33,050 bases of DNA from Saprospiraceae bacterium (GCA_027486765.1 JAIXOO010000076.1:1-33050); one strand, 5' to 3'; numbered from the stretch's first letter, positions 15,484-23,480 are shown. Notes: a model not told the origin generated them from the sequence alone. A program made the numbers and translations.

Positions 15484-16872
15484 ATGACAAAAAACAAAAG
15501 CTTCCCCGATAACTTTCTGTGGGGCAGCGCTACCTCGGCTTACCAGATCGAAGGGGGCCATTTGAGTGATGGAAAAGGTCCTTCCATTTGGGACGTCTTT
15601 TGTATGATACCCGGCAAAGTACACCAAGGCGATAACGGCAATACCGCCTGCGACCACTACCACCGCTTTCGCGAAGATGTGGCCCTGATGAAACAACTCG
15701 GCATCAAAGCCTACCGTTTTTCCATCTCCTGGCCCCGGGTATTGCCCGCCGGACGAGGTATGGTGAATCAGTCCGGGATCGATTTTTACAATGCCCTCAT
15801 CGATGAATTGCTGCAAGCGGGCATCGAGCCCTGGGTTACTCTCTACCACTGGGATCTGCCCGCTGCCCTGGAGTTTGAACTACACGGTTGGCTGGGTGAA
15901 GGCATCGTCGACGCTTTTGCGGAATACGCCGACTTGTGTTTCCTTAGTTTTGGCGACCGGGTCAAAAACTGGATCACCATCAACGAAGCTTGGGTGGTTG
16001 CCATCCTGGGCTACGGCCACGGCGTTTTTGCTCCCGGCATTCAATCCCCCGACCTACCCTATCTCGCTGGTCACAATTTGCTCAAAGCGCACGCCAAAGC
16101 AGTCCAGGTTTACCGCCAAAACTACCAGCCCCAGCAAGGTGGAAAAATTGGCATCACCAACAATTGCGACTGGCGCGAACCCCTCACCGACAGTCCAGCC
16201 GATCAAGCGGCGGCGGAACGTGCCCTGGAATTTTTCTTAGCCTGGTTTGCCGACCCAATTTATAAGGGAGATTACCCGGCGGTGATGCGGGAGCGGCTGG
16301 GGGATCGTTTGCCCAGCTTTACGCCCGCAGAAAAGGAACTGATCCAAGGCTCCTCCGATTTTTTTGGCCTCAACCACTATACCACCATGTACGCGTCGGA
16401 TGCGAGCGAAACCACCGAAGCAGGCAGCGTATACGGCAACGGCGGCCTGAGCGCCGATCAGGATGTGAACCTCAGCGTATCCCCCGATTGGGCGCTCACG
16501 GACATGCAATGGGCGATTGTACCCTGGGGCTGCCGCAAACTCCTGCAATGGATCGCCGCGCGTTACGACAATCCACCGATTTACATCACCGAAAATGGTT
16601 GTGCTTTTGATGATCAATTGCGGGATGGGAAAGTCGAAGATCTGGAGCGGATCGCCTTTTTTGAGGGCTATTTGGGCGCGATTCAGGAGGCGATTGCCAG
16701 CGGGGTAAAGGTAGAGGGTTATTTTATCTGGTCGCTGTTGGACAATTTCGAATGGGCTTCGGGTTATTCCAAAAAATTCGGGATTACATATGTGGAGGAG
16801 GAGACCTTGCGGCGGGTGCCAAAGGCTTCGGCGGAGTGGTATGCGGGGATAATCGCCGGGAATGGTTGGTGA
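15484..16872 (+). CDS. GH1 beta-glucosidase
   Basis: 462-residue glycoside hydrolase family 1 enzyme, usual length, a TIM barrel that hydrolyses beta-glucosides with retention. The N-terminal signature FPDNFLWGSATSAYQIEG (7-24) is complete. The acid/base is Glu168 in TINEAW, where most family members have NEPW or NEP, so the Pro is replaced by Ala. The nucleophile is Glu370 in YITENG. The C-terminus has the aglycone-site stretch WSLLDNFEWASGY (416-428). The ATG at 15484 is chosen because the protein then begins MTKNKSFPDNF; a frame extending to 15349 overlaps the divergent symporter. No signal peptide, so cytoplasmic. Could also act on beta-mannosides or galactosides. Confidence 0.93.
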   Translation: MTKNKSFPDNFLWGSATSAYQIEGGHLSDGKGPSIWDVFCMIPGKVHQGDNGNTACDHYHRFREDVALMKQLGIKAYRFSISWPRVLPAGRGMVNQSGIDFYNALIDELLQAGIEPWVTLYHWDLPAALEFELHGWLGEGIVDAFAEYADLCFLSFGDRVKNWITINEAWVVAILGYGHGVFAPGIQSPDLPYLAGHNLLKAHAKAVQVYRQNYQPQQGGKIGITNNCDWREPLTDSPADQAAAERALEFFLAWFADPIYKGDYPAVMRERLGDRLPSFTPAEKELIQGSSDFFGLNHYTTMYASDASETTEAGSVYGNGGLSADQDVNLSVSPDWALTDMQWAIVPWGCRKLLQWIAARYDNPPIYITENGCAFDDQLRDGKVEDLERIAFFEGYLGAIQEAIASGVKVEGYFIWSLLDNFEWASGYSKKFGITYVEEETLRRVPKASAEWYAGIIAGNGW

Positions 16873-16877
16873 TCCCT

Positions 16878-16993
16878 ACTGAGGTGTTTCTTCAGTGTCT
16901 AAGGTTTCTTAGGTGGTAAAAAAAGAAGCGCACTGCGGAGCAGGGCATATTTCACCACCTAAGAAACTTAAGGCACTAAAGGGGTCACCTTAG
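16878..16993. repeat. Palindromic repeat B, copy 2 (reverse orientation)
   Basis: A 116-base member of family B between the convergent GH1 and EVE genes. The loop AGAAGCGCACTGCGGAGCAG is the reverse complement of the loop of copy 1 with two changes, so this copy is inverted. Confidence 0.9.
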
Positions 16994-17015
16994 GGATTCG
17001 TGCGTAGCTTCAAAT

Positions 17016-17423
17016 CTACTCCTCGCTCATCGCCAGGATTTTTTCAAACTCCGCCTCCGCCACCGGCATCACCGACAATCGGCTCAGTTTGATCAATCCA
17101 ATATTCGCCAATTCCGGGGTAGCCTTGATTTCTTTCAAAGTAACTCCCCGCTTCAAACGGCGCACCGGAGTCACCTCCACCACCGACCAATCACCCGATT
17201 CCGCCGTAGGATCAGGGTAATGCTCTTTGGCCACCTGGCAAATACCCACCACCTCCAAACCAATGTTGCTGTGGTAAAACAAAACCTGATCGCCCTCCTG
17301 CATGGCCCGCAGGTTGTTGCGGGCGGCGTAGTTGCGCACACCATCCCACATGCCGCGGCCAGTGCGTTCTAGTTCATCGTAGCTGTAAGCGTCGGGTTCG
17401 GATTTGACGAGCCAGTAGTTCAT
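17016..17423 (-). CDS. EVE-domain protein
   Basis: 135-residue single EVE domain, related to human thymocyte nuclear protein 1 and to the PUA-like superfamily; such domains bind modified bases or nucleic acid. Motifs: MNYWLVKSEPDAYSYDEL at the N-terminus, WDGVRNYAARNNLRAMQEGD (26-45), FYHSN and a GIC-V strand, and ending in LIKLSRLSVMPV. The ATG at 17423 begins exactly at the domain; an in-frame ATG at 17480 would add 19 unrelated residues. It is a single gene facing repeat B2, divergent from the MscS channel gene. A role in binding modified bases is family knowledge only. Confidence 0.92.
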   Translation of the reverse strand: MNYWLVKSEPDAYSYDELERTGRGMWDGVRNYAARNNLRAMQEGDQVLFYHSNIGLEVVGICQVAKEHYPDPTAESGDWSVVEVTPVRRLKRGVTLKEIKATPELANIGLIKLSRLSVMPVAEAEFEKILAMSEE

Positions 17424-17502
17424 ACTGATATTTTTGCCGCAAGTTAGAAAAGAATTTGGCAAGAAAACCCGGAAATTCATTTGCCCCTAATCGCTACGAT
17501 AC

Positions 17503-17534
17503 TTGTTGATGTGTTTAAATTCTCCCTACCTTTG
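17503..17534 (+). promoter_or_regulatory. Promoter of the MscS channel gene
   Basis: TACCTTTG (17527-17534) matches TAnnTTTG, with TTGTTG at 17503-17508 about 18-21 bases upstream as the second box. The predicted start site near 17541 leaves a 5' leader of about 16 bases before the ATG at 17557. Confidence 0.65.
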
Positions 17535-17556
17535 CCTCACACTCATACACCCTACA

Positions 17557-18411
17557 ATGAACGAATTTTTCCGCACCCATTTCGGCCTCGTCGTCACCTT
17601 TCTCGGCATTTTGTTGGCCACTTCCATCGTGGCCTACATCATGGATCGCGTCTCCAAACGGTTCATTGAAAAAGCCATCAAACTCATCAAAGGTGACCCG
17701 ATCAATTACCATTTTTTGCGGCATTTTTTGTCGGGGGTGATTTATGTGATCGGCATTAGCTGGGCCATTTCTTCGGTGCCTAGTTTAAAAGCCATCGCCA
17801 CTTCATTGTTAGGTGCAGCGGGAATTTTAGCGGTCGCAATTGGTTTAGCGTCGCAAAATGCTTTATCAAATATCATAAGTGGTATTTTTATTGTTATTTT
17901 CAAGCCTTTTAGCATCAATGATCGGCTGCGTTTGCGCGACAACAAGCTCAGTGGTTTTGTAGAAGACATCACACTGCGGCACACCATCATCCGCGATTTT
18001 GAAAACCGCCGCATCATCATTCCCAACTCGGTGATCAATCAGGAAATCATCATCAATGCTGATTTTGCGGATGATAAAATTTGTACCTTTTTCGAAATTA
18101 CGGTGGATGTCAAGTCTGACATCGAATTGGTCAAAAGTATCCTGTTTGAGGAAGCAATAAAGCATCCCCTGCGCTGCGACAATCGCACTCCTGAGGACAT
18201 AGAAAAAGGCAAACCAGAAATATTGGTTCGGGTAATTCGGATCGATGAATATGGCATTCGGTTGCGTACCTGGGTTTGGGCCAAAAACTCTGGCGATTCA
18301 TTCATCATCTCCTGCGACCTGTTTGAATCCGTAAAAAAACGTTTTGATCAAGCTGAAATCAGGATGCCTCAAGTGCCCCAAATCAAGGCTTCAAATGCCG
18401 AAGAGGTTTAA
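17557..18411 (+). CDS. Small-conductance mechanosensitive channel (MscS family)
   Basis: 284-residue inner-membrane channel that opens under membrane tension to release osmolytes. Three hydrophobic helices lie at about 9-30, 62-78 and 85-120. The last is the Gly/Ala-rich pore helix (SLLGAAGILAVAIGLASQNA), followed by the MscS beta-domain motif FKPFSINDRLRL, a RRIIIPNSVI stretch and an alpha/beta C-terminal domain. Shorter N-terminal region than the large MscK type. The ATG at 17557 (MNEFFRTHFGL) fits the promoter at 17503-17534; an in-frame ATG at 17503 would overlap the promoter. It is monocistronic, with 138 bases to the next gene, which has its own promoter. Confidence 0.92.
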   Translation: MNEFFRTHFGLVVTFLGILLATSIVAYIMDRVSKRFIEKAIKLIKGDPINYHFLRHFLSGVIYVIGISWAISSVPSLKAIATSLLGAAGILAVAIGLASQNALSNIISGIFIVIFKPFSINDRLRLRDNKLSGFVEDITLRHTIIRDFENRRIIIPNSVINQEIIINADFADDKICTFFEITVDVKSDIELVKSILFEEAIKHPLRCDNRTPEDIEKGKPEILVRVIRIDEYGIRLRTWVWAKNSGDSFIISCDLFESVKKRFDQAEIRMPQVPQIKASNAEEV

Positions 18412-18495
18412 ATCAATTCAAAAAACACTCATTTTTATTGTTTTAAAAACCGTAAAACCCTTCGATTGTAGGTTTAAAAAAGTAGTGCCTGAATC

Positions 18496-18526
18496 TTTAT
18501 TTAGACCAATCTAAATTATATTTTTG
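18496..18526 (+). promoter_or_regulatory. ZIP gene promoter with DtxR-type operator
   Basis: TATTTTTG (18519-18526) and TTTA (18496-18499, consensus TTTG, spacing 19) form the promoter. Between them is the perfect inverted repeat ATTTAGACCAATCTAAAT (18499-18516), which resembles binding sites of DtxR-family metal regulators (MntR/IdeR; TTTAG...CTAAA type). A bound regulator would block polymerase. The position and the metal-transporter gene downstream support this. Confidence 0.65.
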
Positions 18527-18549
18527 ATTCATCAAATAAAGATCAACCT

Positions 18550-19368
18550 ATGTTACATACCATTACCGAAAGTTTCATCGGCTTGCATCCCATTCTGCAA
18601 GCCTTGTTGGCTACCTGTTTCACCTGGGGGGTGACAGCATTGGGTGCTTCGCTGGTTTTTTTCTTCAAAACCATCAATCAAAAGGTGCTTGACGCGATGT
18701 TGGGCCTGGCGGCTGGAGTGATGATTGCGGCCAGTTTTTGGTCGCTGCTGGCGCCAGCCATTGAGATGAGTGAGGGTAAAAGTTTCCCCGCCTGGTTGCC
18801 TGCTTTGATTGGCTTTATGGGCGGCGGTTTGTTTCTGCATTTTATCGATCAGTTTTTGCCGCACATGCACTTGGGTTTCGACAAAGCTGAAGGTGTACCC
18901 ACCAGTTGGCGGAGGAGTGTTTTGTTAGTTTTGGCCATCACGCTGCACAACATCCCCGAAGGTTTGGCAGTAGGTGTGGCATTTGGCGCGGTAGCACAGG
19001 GAATTCCCAGTGCCAGTTTGGGCGCTGCCGTAGCCTTGGCCATTGGGATTGGCATCCAAAATTTCCCGGAAGGTACTGCGGTATCGGTGCCCTTGCGCCG
19101 GGAAGGGATGTCGCGCCGCAAGGCCTTCTGGTACGGGCAGTTATCGGGAATAGTGGAGCCCATCGCTGGAGTGATTGGTGCTGCGGCAGTGCTGGTGATG
19201 CAACCCATTTTGCCTTATGCGCTGGCCTTTGCAGCGGGTGCGATGATTTATGTGGTGGTGGAAGAGTTGATCCCCGAGGCGCAGCAGGCAGGCAATACGG
19301 ACTTGGCGACGATGGCGACTTTGACAGGGTTCAGCATCATGATGGTTTTGGATGTGGCCCTTGGATAA
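18550..19368 (+). CDS. ZIP family divalent metal transporter
   Basis: 272-residue inner-membrane importer of zinc, manganese or iron with eight predicted helices. The two metal-site signatures are present: HNIPEG (133-138) in helix 4 and QNFPEG (170-175) in helix 5. A cytoplasmic loop [11 protein letters not shown] (105-115) carries two His residues. EELIPEA near the C-terminus is the conserved helix 7 site. The length and GL-xx-NIPEG form fit the ZupT/GufA-like branch. The ATG at 18550 lies about 17 bases after the predicted transcript start. A DtxR-type operator overlaps the promoter, pointing to metal-responsive repression, by manganese or iron. Confidence 0.93.
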   Translation: MLHTITESFIGLHPILQALLATCFTWGVTALGASLVFFFKTINQKVLDAMLGLAAGVMIAASFWSLLAPAIEMSEGKSFPAWLPALIGFMGGGLFLHFIDQFLPHMHLGFDKAEGVPTSWRRSVLLVLAITLHNIPEGLAVGVAFGAVAQGIPSASLGAAVALAIGIGIQNFPEGTAVSVPLRREGMSRRKAFWYGQLSGIVEPIAGVIGAAAVLVMQPILPYALAFAAGAMIYVVVEELIPEAQQAGNTDLATMATLTGFSIMMVLDVALG

Positions 19369-19372
19369 CCGA

Positions 19373-19467
19373 CCTGAGGTGTTTCTTAAGTGCCTGAGGT
19401 TTCTTAGGTGGTAAAACATTTTTTTTCACCACCTAAGAAACCTCAGACACCTAAGAAACACCTTAGA
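19373..19467. repeat. Palindromic repeat B, copy 3
   Basis: The shortest member of family B (95 bases): arms CCTGAGGTG...TTTCTTAGGTGGT and the complement, with only AAAACATTTTTTTTC between. It lacks the long loop present in copies 1 and 2, and lies 5 bases after the ZIP stop codon. On the plus strand it could work as a terminator. Confidence 0.85.
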
Positions 19468-19483
19468 CAGGCATTCACCTGTT

Positions 19484-19546
19484 CCCCTATTTCAATCGAT
19501 CATTCCCCCATTTCACCCGACCATTCGGCTTTTTTACCCGACACTT
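19484..19546. promoter_or_regulatory. Three 21-base direct repeats upstream of the kinase
   Basis: Three imperfect units in register: CCCCTATTTCAATCGATCATT (19484-19504, 21 bases), CCCCCATTTCACCCGACC at 19505 and following, and CGGCTTTTTTACCCGACA at 19526 and following. A 21-base period equals two DNA turns and is the usual spacing of direct repeats bound by LytTR-type response regulators, the partners of LytS-like kinases. The sequence itself is not a clear match to a known LytTR site. Confidence 0.45.
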
Positions 19547-19682
19547 CCCGATTCGTTAAGTGGCCGATATAATCCATTTGTCGACATTCAACTTCAAAGC
19601 GCTGTCATTGATCGCCATTCCCAACGGGAGATCAAAAAATGGATTAATTTCGTCCAAATCTAAGTTCCTCAACCGCCAAGCA

Positions 19683-19800
19683 GTGGGGCAAAAATAAGTG
19701 TTCATTTTTTCTGAGCCATAGGATTAAATAAGACACTTAAATTGAACCGTTTACTTATCTAATCCTATGGCAAAATGAACACTTATTTTTTTACCGCTCC
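19683..19800. repeat. Palindromic repeat D, copy 1
   Basis: A 118-base inverted repeat with outer GGGGCAAAAATAAGTG and inner GCCATAGGATTAAATAAG arms around a loop of about 20 bases. It is nearly the reverse complement of copy 2 at 27913-28030. Changes such as GTTCAT/ATGAAC here for GATCAT/ATGATC there keep pairing. Its right arm contains an ATG (19775) in frame with the kinase. Confidence 0.9.
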
Positions 19801-19816
19801 TAAAAGAGGGAATCCT

Positions 19817-20938
19817 ATGACAGTAATCCAAAAATTTCTCTCCCCTCGTTACCGCATTTTGTCACATGGTTTGTTTTGGACCATTTACATGTTGTATGCC
19901 ACACTGCTATATGGATCAACACGTGATGACTACTGGCGGGGTTTTATGGAGGTGATTGCTACCCTGCCCGTCAAAATGCTCGCCGTGTACTTTACCTTAT
20001 ATTACCTGATTCCCCGTTTTTTGGATTCACGTAAATACCCAACGCTGATCTTGATGTTTTTGGTTTCAGCGATCCTGTTTGGGTATGCTGATCGTTTGTT
20101 GATGCACACCTTTTATGTTCCCATTTACATCCCGGATTACGATTACGAAAAATATCCACTGACCAGTTTGGCCAAGGCTATTCAACGGTCAAGTATTGTA
20201 TACCTGGTCGTATTTGCTGCATCCGCCATCAAGTTGATCAAAAGAAACTACCAAACCGAGCGGTTTAGCCAAGAACTGGGCAAAGAAAAACTAGATGCAG
20301 AGTTGAAGTTTTTAAAAGGGCAAATCCATCCTCATTTTTTGTTCAACACCTTGAATACACTTTATGCGCTGACCCTGCAAAATTCGCCCAATTCTTCTGA
20401 AGTGGTGCTCAAATTGTCACATCTCCTGGATTATATGCTCTACGATTGCAACGTGGAATTGATTCCCTTGCGCAAGGAAATCCAACAAATGCAAAACCTG
20501 ATTGAACTGGAACAGTACCGTTACGGCAATCGCCTGGAGGTGAGTTTTTCGGTTAAAGGGGACGTGAGTACCCAGCAAATTCCGCCACTTCTGATGTTGC
20601 CTTTTGTAGAAAATGCTTTCAAACACGGGGTGAGCAAAGAAGTAGAAGAAGCTTTCATCAGTATAGACCTTACCTTAAAAGAAGGACAACTCAGCCTGAG
20701 GGTGGAAAACAGCAAGGCGGAAGACGACAACAAACCCGAGGCGGAGTATACTAAGGGGATTGGTTTAAAAAACGTTTCGCGGCGCCTGGATTTGTTGTAT
20801 GGAGAGCAATACGAGTTGCAGGTTTTTGATGAAGAAGAGACTTTTATGATTGTGCTGAAAATTCCGTTGCACAACTTTGAACAAGTTGGCGATTCCAAGG
20901 CCAACTCTAAAAACGCCTTGGCCAAATCCTTGAATTAA
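19817..20938 (+). CDS. LytS/YehU-type sensor histidine kinase
   Basis: 373-residue membrane kinase of the His_kinase (PF06580) type. Four hydrophobic helices (about 15-33, 44-64, 77-93, 126-141) form the sensor part, followed by a short coiled linker. The H-box is FLKGQIHPHFLFNTLNTLYA (165-184) with phospho-acceptor His171, the N-box is LPFVENAFKHG (261-271) and the G-box has KGIGLKNVSRRL. The ATG at 19817 (MTVIQKFLSP) is preferred; the in-frame ATG at 19775 lies in repeat D1 and adds 14 residues coded by the repeat. Such kinases normally pair with an adjacent LytTR response regulator, but none is present, so it is an orphan here. Confidence 0.92.
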   Translation: MTVIQKFLSPRYRILSHGLFWTIYMLYATLLYGSTRDDYWRGFMEVIATLPVKMLAVYFTLYYLIPRFLDSRKYPTLILMFLVSAILFGYADRLLMHTFYVPIYIPDYDYEKYPLTSLAKAIQRSSIVYLVVFAASAIKLIKRNYQTERFSQELGKEKLDAELKFLKGQIHPHFLFNTLNTLYALTLQNSPNSSEVVLKLSHLLDYMLYDCNVELIPLRKEIQQMQNLIELEQYRYGNRLEVSFSVKGDVSTQQIPPLLMLPFVENAFKHGVSKEVEEAFISIDLTLKEGQLSLRVENSKAEDDNKPEAEYTKGIGLKNVSRRLDLLYGEQYELQVFDEEETFMIVLKIPLHNFEQVGDSKANSKNALAKSLN

Positions 20939-20948
20939 AAGTATAACC

Positions 20949-21055
20949 CCTAGGGTGACTCTTTGGTGCCTTAGGTTTCTTAGGTGGTAAAAAAAAGCAG
21001 CTATGGCATTCTTTTACCACCGAAGAAACCTAAGGCACTATAGAATCACCTCAGG
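20949..21055. repeat. Palindromic repeat B, copy 4
   Basis: A 107-base member of family B between the convergent kinase and rmuC genes, with arms CCTAGGGTGA...GGTGCCTTAGG...TTCTTAGGTGGT and complement, and a loop unlike copies 1-2 (GCAGCTATGGCATTC). The right arm covers the last codons and stop of rmuC. Confidence 0.9.
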
Positions 21056-22416
21056 TCGTCGTCTATAAAATTTTCCTGTCCATCATCCAGAGGCAGCGCC
21101 TCCACTTGATCCAATAAATCCTTGGGCAATTGCTTCGAAGTTTTTGCCCCCAATTCCTTGATGCGTTCGGCACGGCCGATCAAAGTATCGCCAAATTTGG
21201 AAGATTCCAGCAGTTTATTCATGGCATCCCGGTAAGCCAGCTGGGTTTGATCCAAACGGGTGCCGATGGTCTTGAGATCGTCTACAAATGCGCAAAACTT
21301 ATCGTACAACAAACCACTTTGGCGGGCAATTTCGAGCACATTGTTTTTTTGGCGCTCCTGCTTCCAGATGAAAGACACGGTACGCATGGTGGCCAGGAGC
21401 GTTGAGGTGGTCACCAGCACGATGTTGCGCTCCAGGGCATCGGTGAACAACTTTTGATCCTGCTGCAAGGCTAAGGCAAAGGCTGGTTCAATCGGTACAA
21501 ACAACATCAGGTAATCCGGCGTATTGATCTGGTACAATTGCTGATAGTTCTTCTCGCTCAAATCGCGGATGTGGCGGCGCAGGCTGTCCAGGTGTTCCTT
21601 GGCAGCCACTTGGCGCCCGAGGTCGTCATTGGCTTGAAAGTAACGCTCGTAGGCCGTGAGCGACACCTTGGAATCGATGATGAGGTGTTTGTTTTCGGGT
21701 AAAATGATGATAAAATCGGGGCGTTTGGCCCGGCCATTTTCGTCCACAAAACTGGCTTGGGTACGGTAGTGTATATCACGGCTCAAGCCCGCTTTTTGCA
21801 GCAATACCTCCAATTGGAATTCTCCCCAATCGCCTTGGGTTTTGTTGTCGCCTTTGAGCGCGGTGGCCAGGTTGTTGGCGTCAGCGCTGAGTTGGGTGTT
21901 GAGCTCGCGGAGTTGTTCAATTTCTTTTTTGAGGGAAATTCGGTCGCGGGTTTCTTCGATGAACCGTTTTTCGGCTACGTCTTCAAAATCGCGGATGTGC
22001 TCGCGCAGCGGGTTCAGGAGTGCTGCGATTTGCTCCTGGTTTTGCGCGGTGAATTTTTGGCTTTTTTCCTCCAGCAACCGATTGGCCACATTTTCAAACT
22101 CGATGCGGAAGCGCGTTTGGAGTTGTTCCAATTCTTGCTTTTGGTGGTGCAGTTTGTCGTCGAGGTTGATGATCATTTGATCGCGGGAGGCCAGGTGGCC
22201 GGAGAGTTGGCGGAGCTCCTCCATGCGTTGGCGGAGCTCTTGTTGCAGGGCCAAGAGTTGTCGCTCATTGGCTTCGTGCAGTTCTCGCCGCACGAACTGT
22301 TGGTCCAGATCTGCCTTGAGTACTGCGTGGGTTTGCAAACGCAAACGTGCCCAAATCCAGGCCAGTATAGCCCCGATCAGCAAGCCAATCAACAAAAAAC
22401 CAAGCGCAGCGTCCAT
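21046..22416 (-). CDS. rmuC: DNA recombination protein RmuC
   Basis: 456-residue RmuC family protein. One N-terminal membrane helix (about 5-22, LGFLLIGLLIGAILAWIW), then a long charged coiled coil (about 30-190), then the RmuC nuclease-like domain: KTQGDWGEFQLEVLLQKAGL, RPDFIIILPENKHLIIDSKVSL and the downstream YLMLFVPIEPAF. E. coli RmuC limits recombination at inverted repeats, of interest next to so many palindromes, though the link is speculation. The ATG at 22416 (MDAALGFLL) is chosen; the in-frame ATG at 22470 adds unlikely residues. Its final codons and stop lie within repeat B4. The next gene, proC, is 83 bases upstream on the same strand. Confidence 0.93.
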   Translation of the reverse strand: MDAALGFLLIGLLIGAILAWIWARLRLQTHAVLKADLDQQFVRRELHEANERQLLALQQELRQRMEELRQLSGHLASRDQMIINLDDKLHHQKQELEQLQTRFRIEFENVANRLLEEKSQKFTAQNQEQIAALLNPLREHIRDFEDVAEKRFIEETRDRISLKKEIEQLRELNTQLSADANNLATALKGDNKTQGDWGEFQLEVLLQKAGLSRDIHYRTQASFVDENGRAKRPDFIIILPENKHLIIDSKVSLTAYERYFQANDDLGRQVAAKEHLDSLRRHIRDLSEKNYQQLYQINTPDYLMLFVPIEPAFALALQQDQKLFTDALERNIVLVTTSTLLATMRTVSFIWKQERQKNNVLEIARQSGLLYDKFCAFVDDLKTIGTRLDQTQLAYRDAMNKLLESSKFGDTLIGRAERIKELGAKTSKQLPKDLLDQVEALPLDDGQENFIDDDLR

Positions 22417-22499
22417 AATACAGGATGTTTTGATTTTGTAAAGATAAAAAAAATCCTTACATAAAATCAAACACCTGCTGGTGATTTATTGAAACTGAT

Positions 22500-23303
22500 T
22501 TAGTTTTTCCCCAATTCCTCGGCCCGATGCAAAGCCGCAAATGCCCCACCAACAATATCTGCCTTGAGTTCATTTTCCCCAAAAGACTTCAACGCAGCCT
22601 CAGTTGTTCCACCTCGGGAAGCTACCCGTTGGATCCATTCTTCACAAGATAAGTTGGTCGCCAAGTACAATTCCACTGCGCCCAAAAAAGTCTGACTCAC
22701 CAACAATTCCGCTTCGGAGTGCGAAAAACCCATCTGCTTGGCGCCGTCCATCATCGCGTCCATAAAATACCAGACGTAGGCGGGGCCACTACCCGAAATG
22801 GCCGTAGAGGCATCAATAAAGGATTCATCTTCGACGTAGACCGTTTTACCCGTGGTGTTGAGCAGGTTTTGCACTGTCACCAATTCGATCCGGGTCACGG
22901 CGTCGGAAGAGGTGAAGGCGGTCATTCCCCGACCAATCTGAGCGGGCAGGTTGGGCATGGCCCGAATCACTTTACTCACTTGTAGGGATTCCGCAATGGT
23001 GGCAATTTTCACCCCCGCCATAATCGACAAAAACACCTGCTGGGGGTGTACATGAGGACGTAAGCCTTCAAAAAGGATGCTAGTATCTTGCGGCTTCACA
23101 GCCAGGATGATTAAATCAGCACGCTGAAGACAGTCTTCGGCCGAGCCATACACTGTGCCGATGTCCTTTTGAGCCAGAATCGCCGCCCGTTCAGGTGACT
23201 TTTCCAGAATCATCATGTCTTCTTTAGTAGCAATGTGTGAACGCAGGAAACTTTGGGCGTAGGTAAGCCCCATATTGCCGCCCCCAATGATTAAAATTTT
23301 CAT
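22500..23303 (-). CDS. proC: Pyrroline-5-carboxylate reductase
   Basis: 267-residue ProC, the last step of proline synthesis: pyrroline-5-carboxylate plus NAD(P)H gives proline. The N-terminal Rossmann motif MKILIIGGGNMG has its Gly cluster at 7-12. The central VIRAMPNLPAQIGRGMTAF stretch and the ISGSGPAYVWYFMDAMMDGA signature (about 169-188) are typical, as is the C-terminal VASRGGTTEAAL (228-239). Length is normal for the family. No neighbour belongs to proline synthesis. It has its own promoter at 23384-23414 (minus strand) and is divergent from marR. Confidence 0.96.
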   Translation of the reverse strand: MKILIIGGGNMGLTYAQSFLRSHIATKEDMMILEKSPERAAILAQKDIGTVYGSAEDCLQRADLIILAVKPQDTSILFEGLRPHVHPQQVFLSIMAGVKIATIAESLQVSKVIRAMPNLPAQIGRGMTAFTSSDAVTRIELVTVQNLLNTTGKTVYVEDESFIDASTAISGSGPAYVWYFMDAMMDGAKQMGFSHSEAELLVSQTFLGAVELYLATNLSCEEWIQRVASRGGTTEAALKSFGENELKADIVGGAFAALHRAEELGKN

Positions 23304-23383
23304 TTCTTATTCAAATTCAGATGATTAAAGAAAAAGATGGTGGATTTGGCAAGGGCATGGTGGAAAAACTTTTAACAGGCTCG

Positions 23384-23414
23384 CAAAGGTACAAATCCTA
23401 TTGGTGCTGACAAA
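23384..23414 (-). promoter_or_regulatory. Promoter of proC
   Basis: Read on the minus strand: TTTG (23411-23414), a spacer of 19 bases, then TACCTTTG (23384-23391). This is a full match to the Bacteroidota vegetative promoter. The transcript start near 23378 leaves a leader of about 75 bases. Confidence 0.75.
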
Positions 23415-23444
23415 TTTTCAAAAAAAATTACTTTTCCGTCAAAC

Positions 23445-23480
23445 AATGTTGCAACATTCAATGTATATACATTATCTTTG
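23445..23480 (+). promoter_or_regulatory. marR promoter with two tandem palindromic operators
   Basis: Two perfect 14-base palindromes sit one base apart: AATGTTGCAACATT (23445-23458) and AATGTATATACATT (23460-23473), both of form AATGT-N4-ACATT. The second ends on the first base of TATCTTTG (23473-23480), the -7 box; TTG at 23449-23451 lies within the first. They are ideally placed for the MarR protein to repress its own gene. Confidence 0.7.

Larger units (their letters stand above)
19369..19816. other. 448-base region upstream of the histidine kinase
   Basis: No gene is visible. In order it holds repeat B3 (19373-19467), 21-base direct repeats (19484-19546), about 130 bases without a clear feature, and repeat D1 (19683-19800), whose right arm ends 16 bases before the kinase start codon. 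Confidence 0.7.

Noticed and set aside
13298..21055. CRISPR array from the repeated intergenic sequences
   Set aside because: The repeats are palindromic, kilobases apart and separated by genes; no regular spacers or cas genes.
21757..22464. Open frame of 235 codons antisense to rmuC
   Set aside because: Mirror of the RmuC coiled coil, no own start signal or family.
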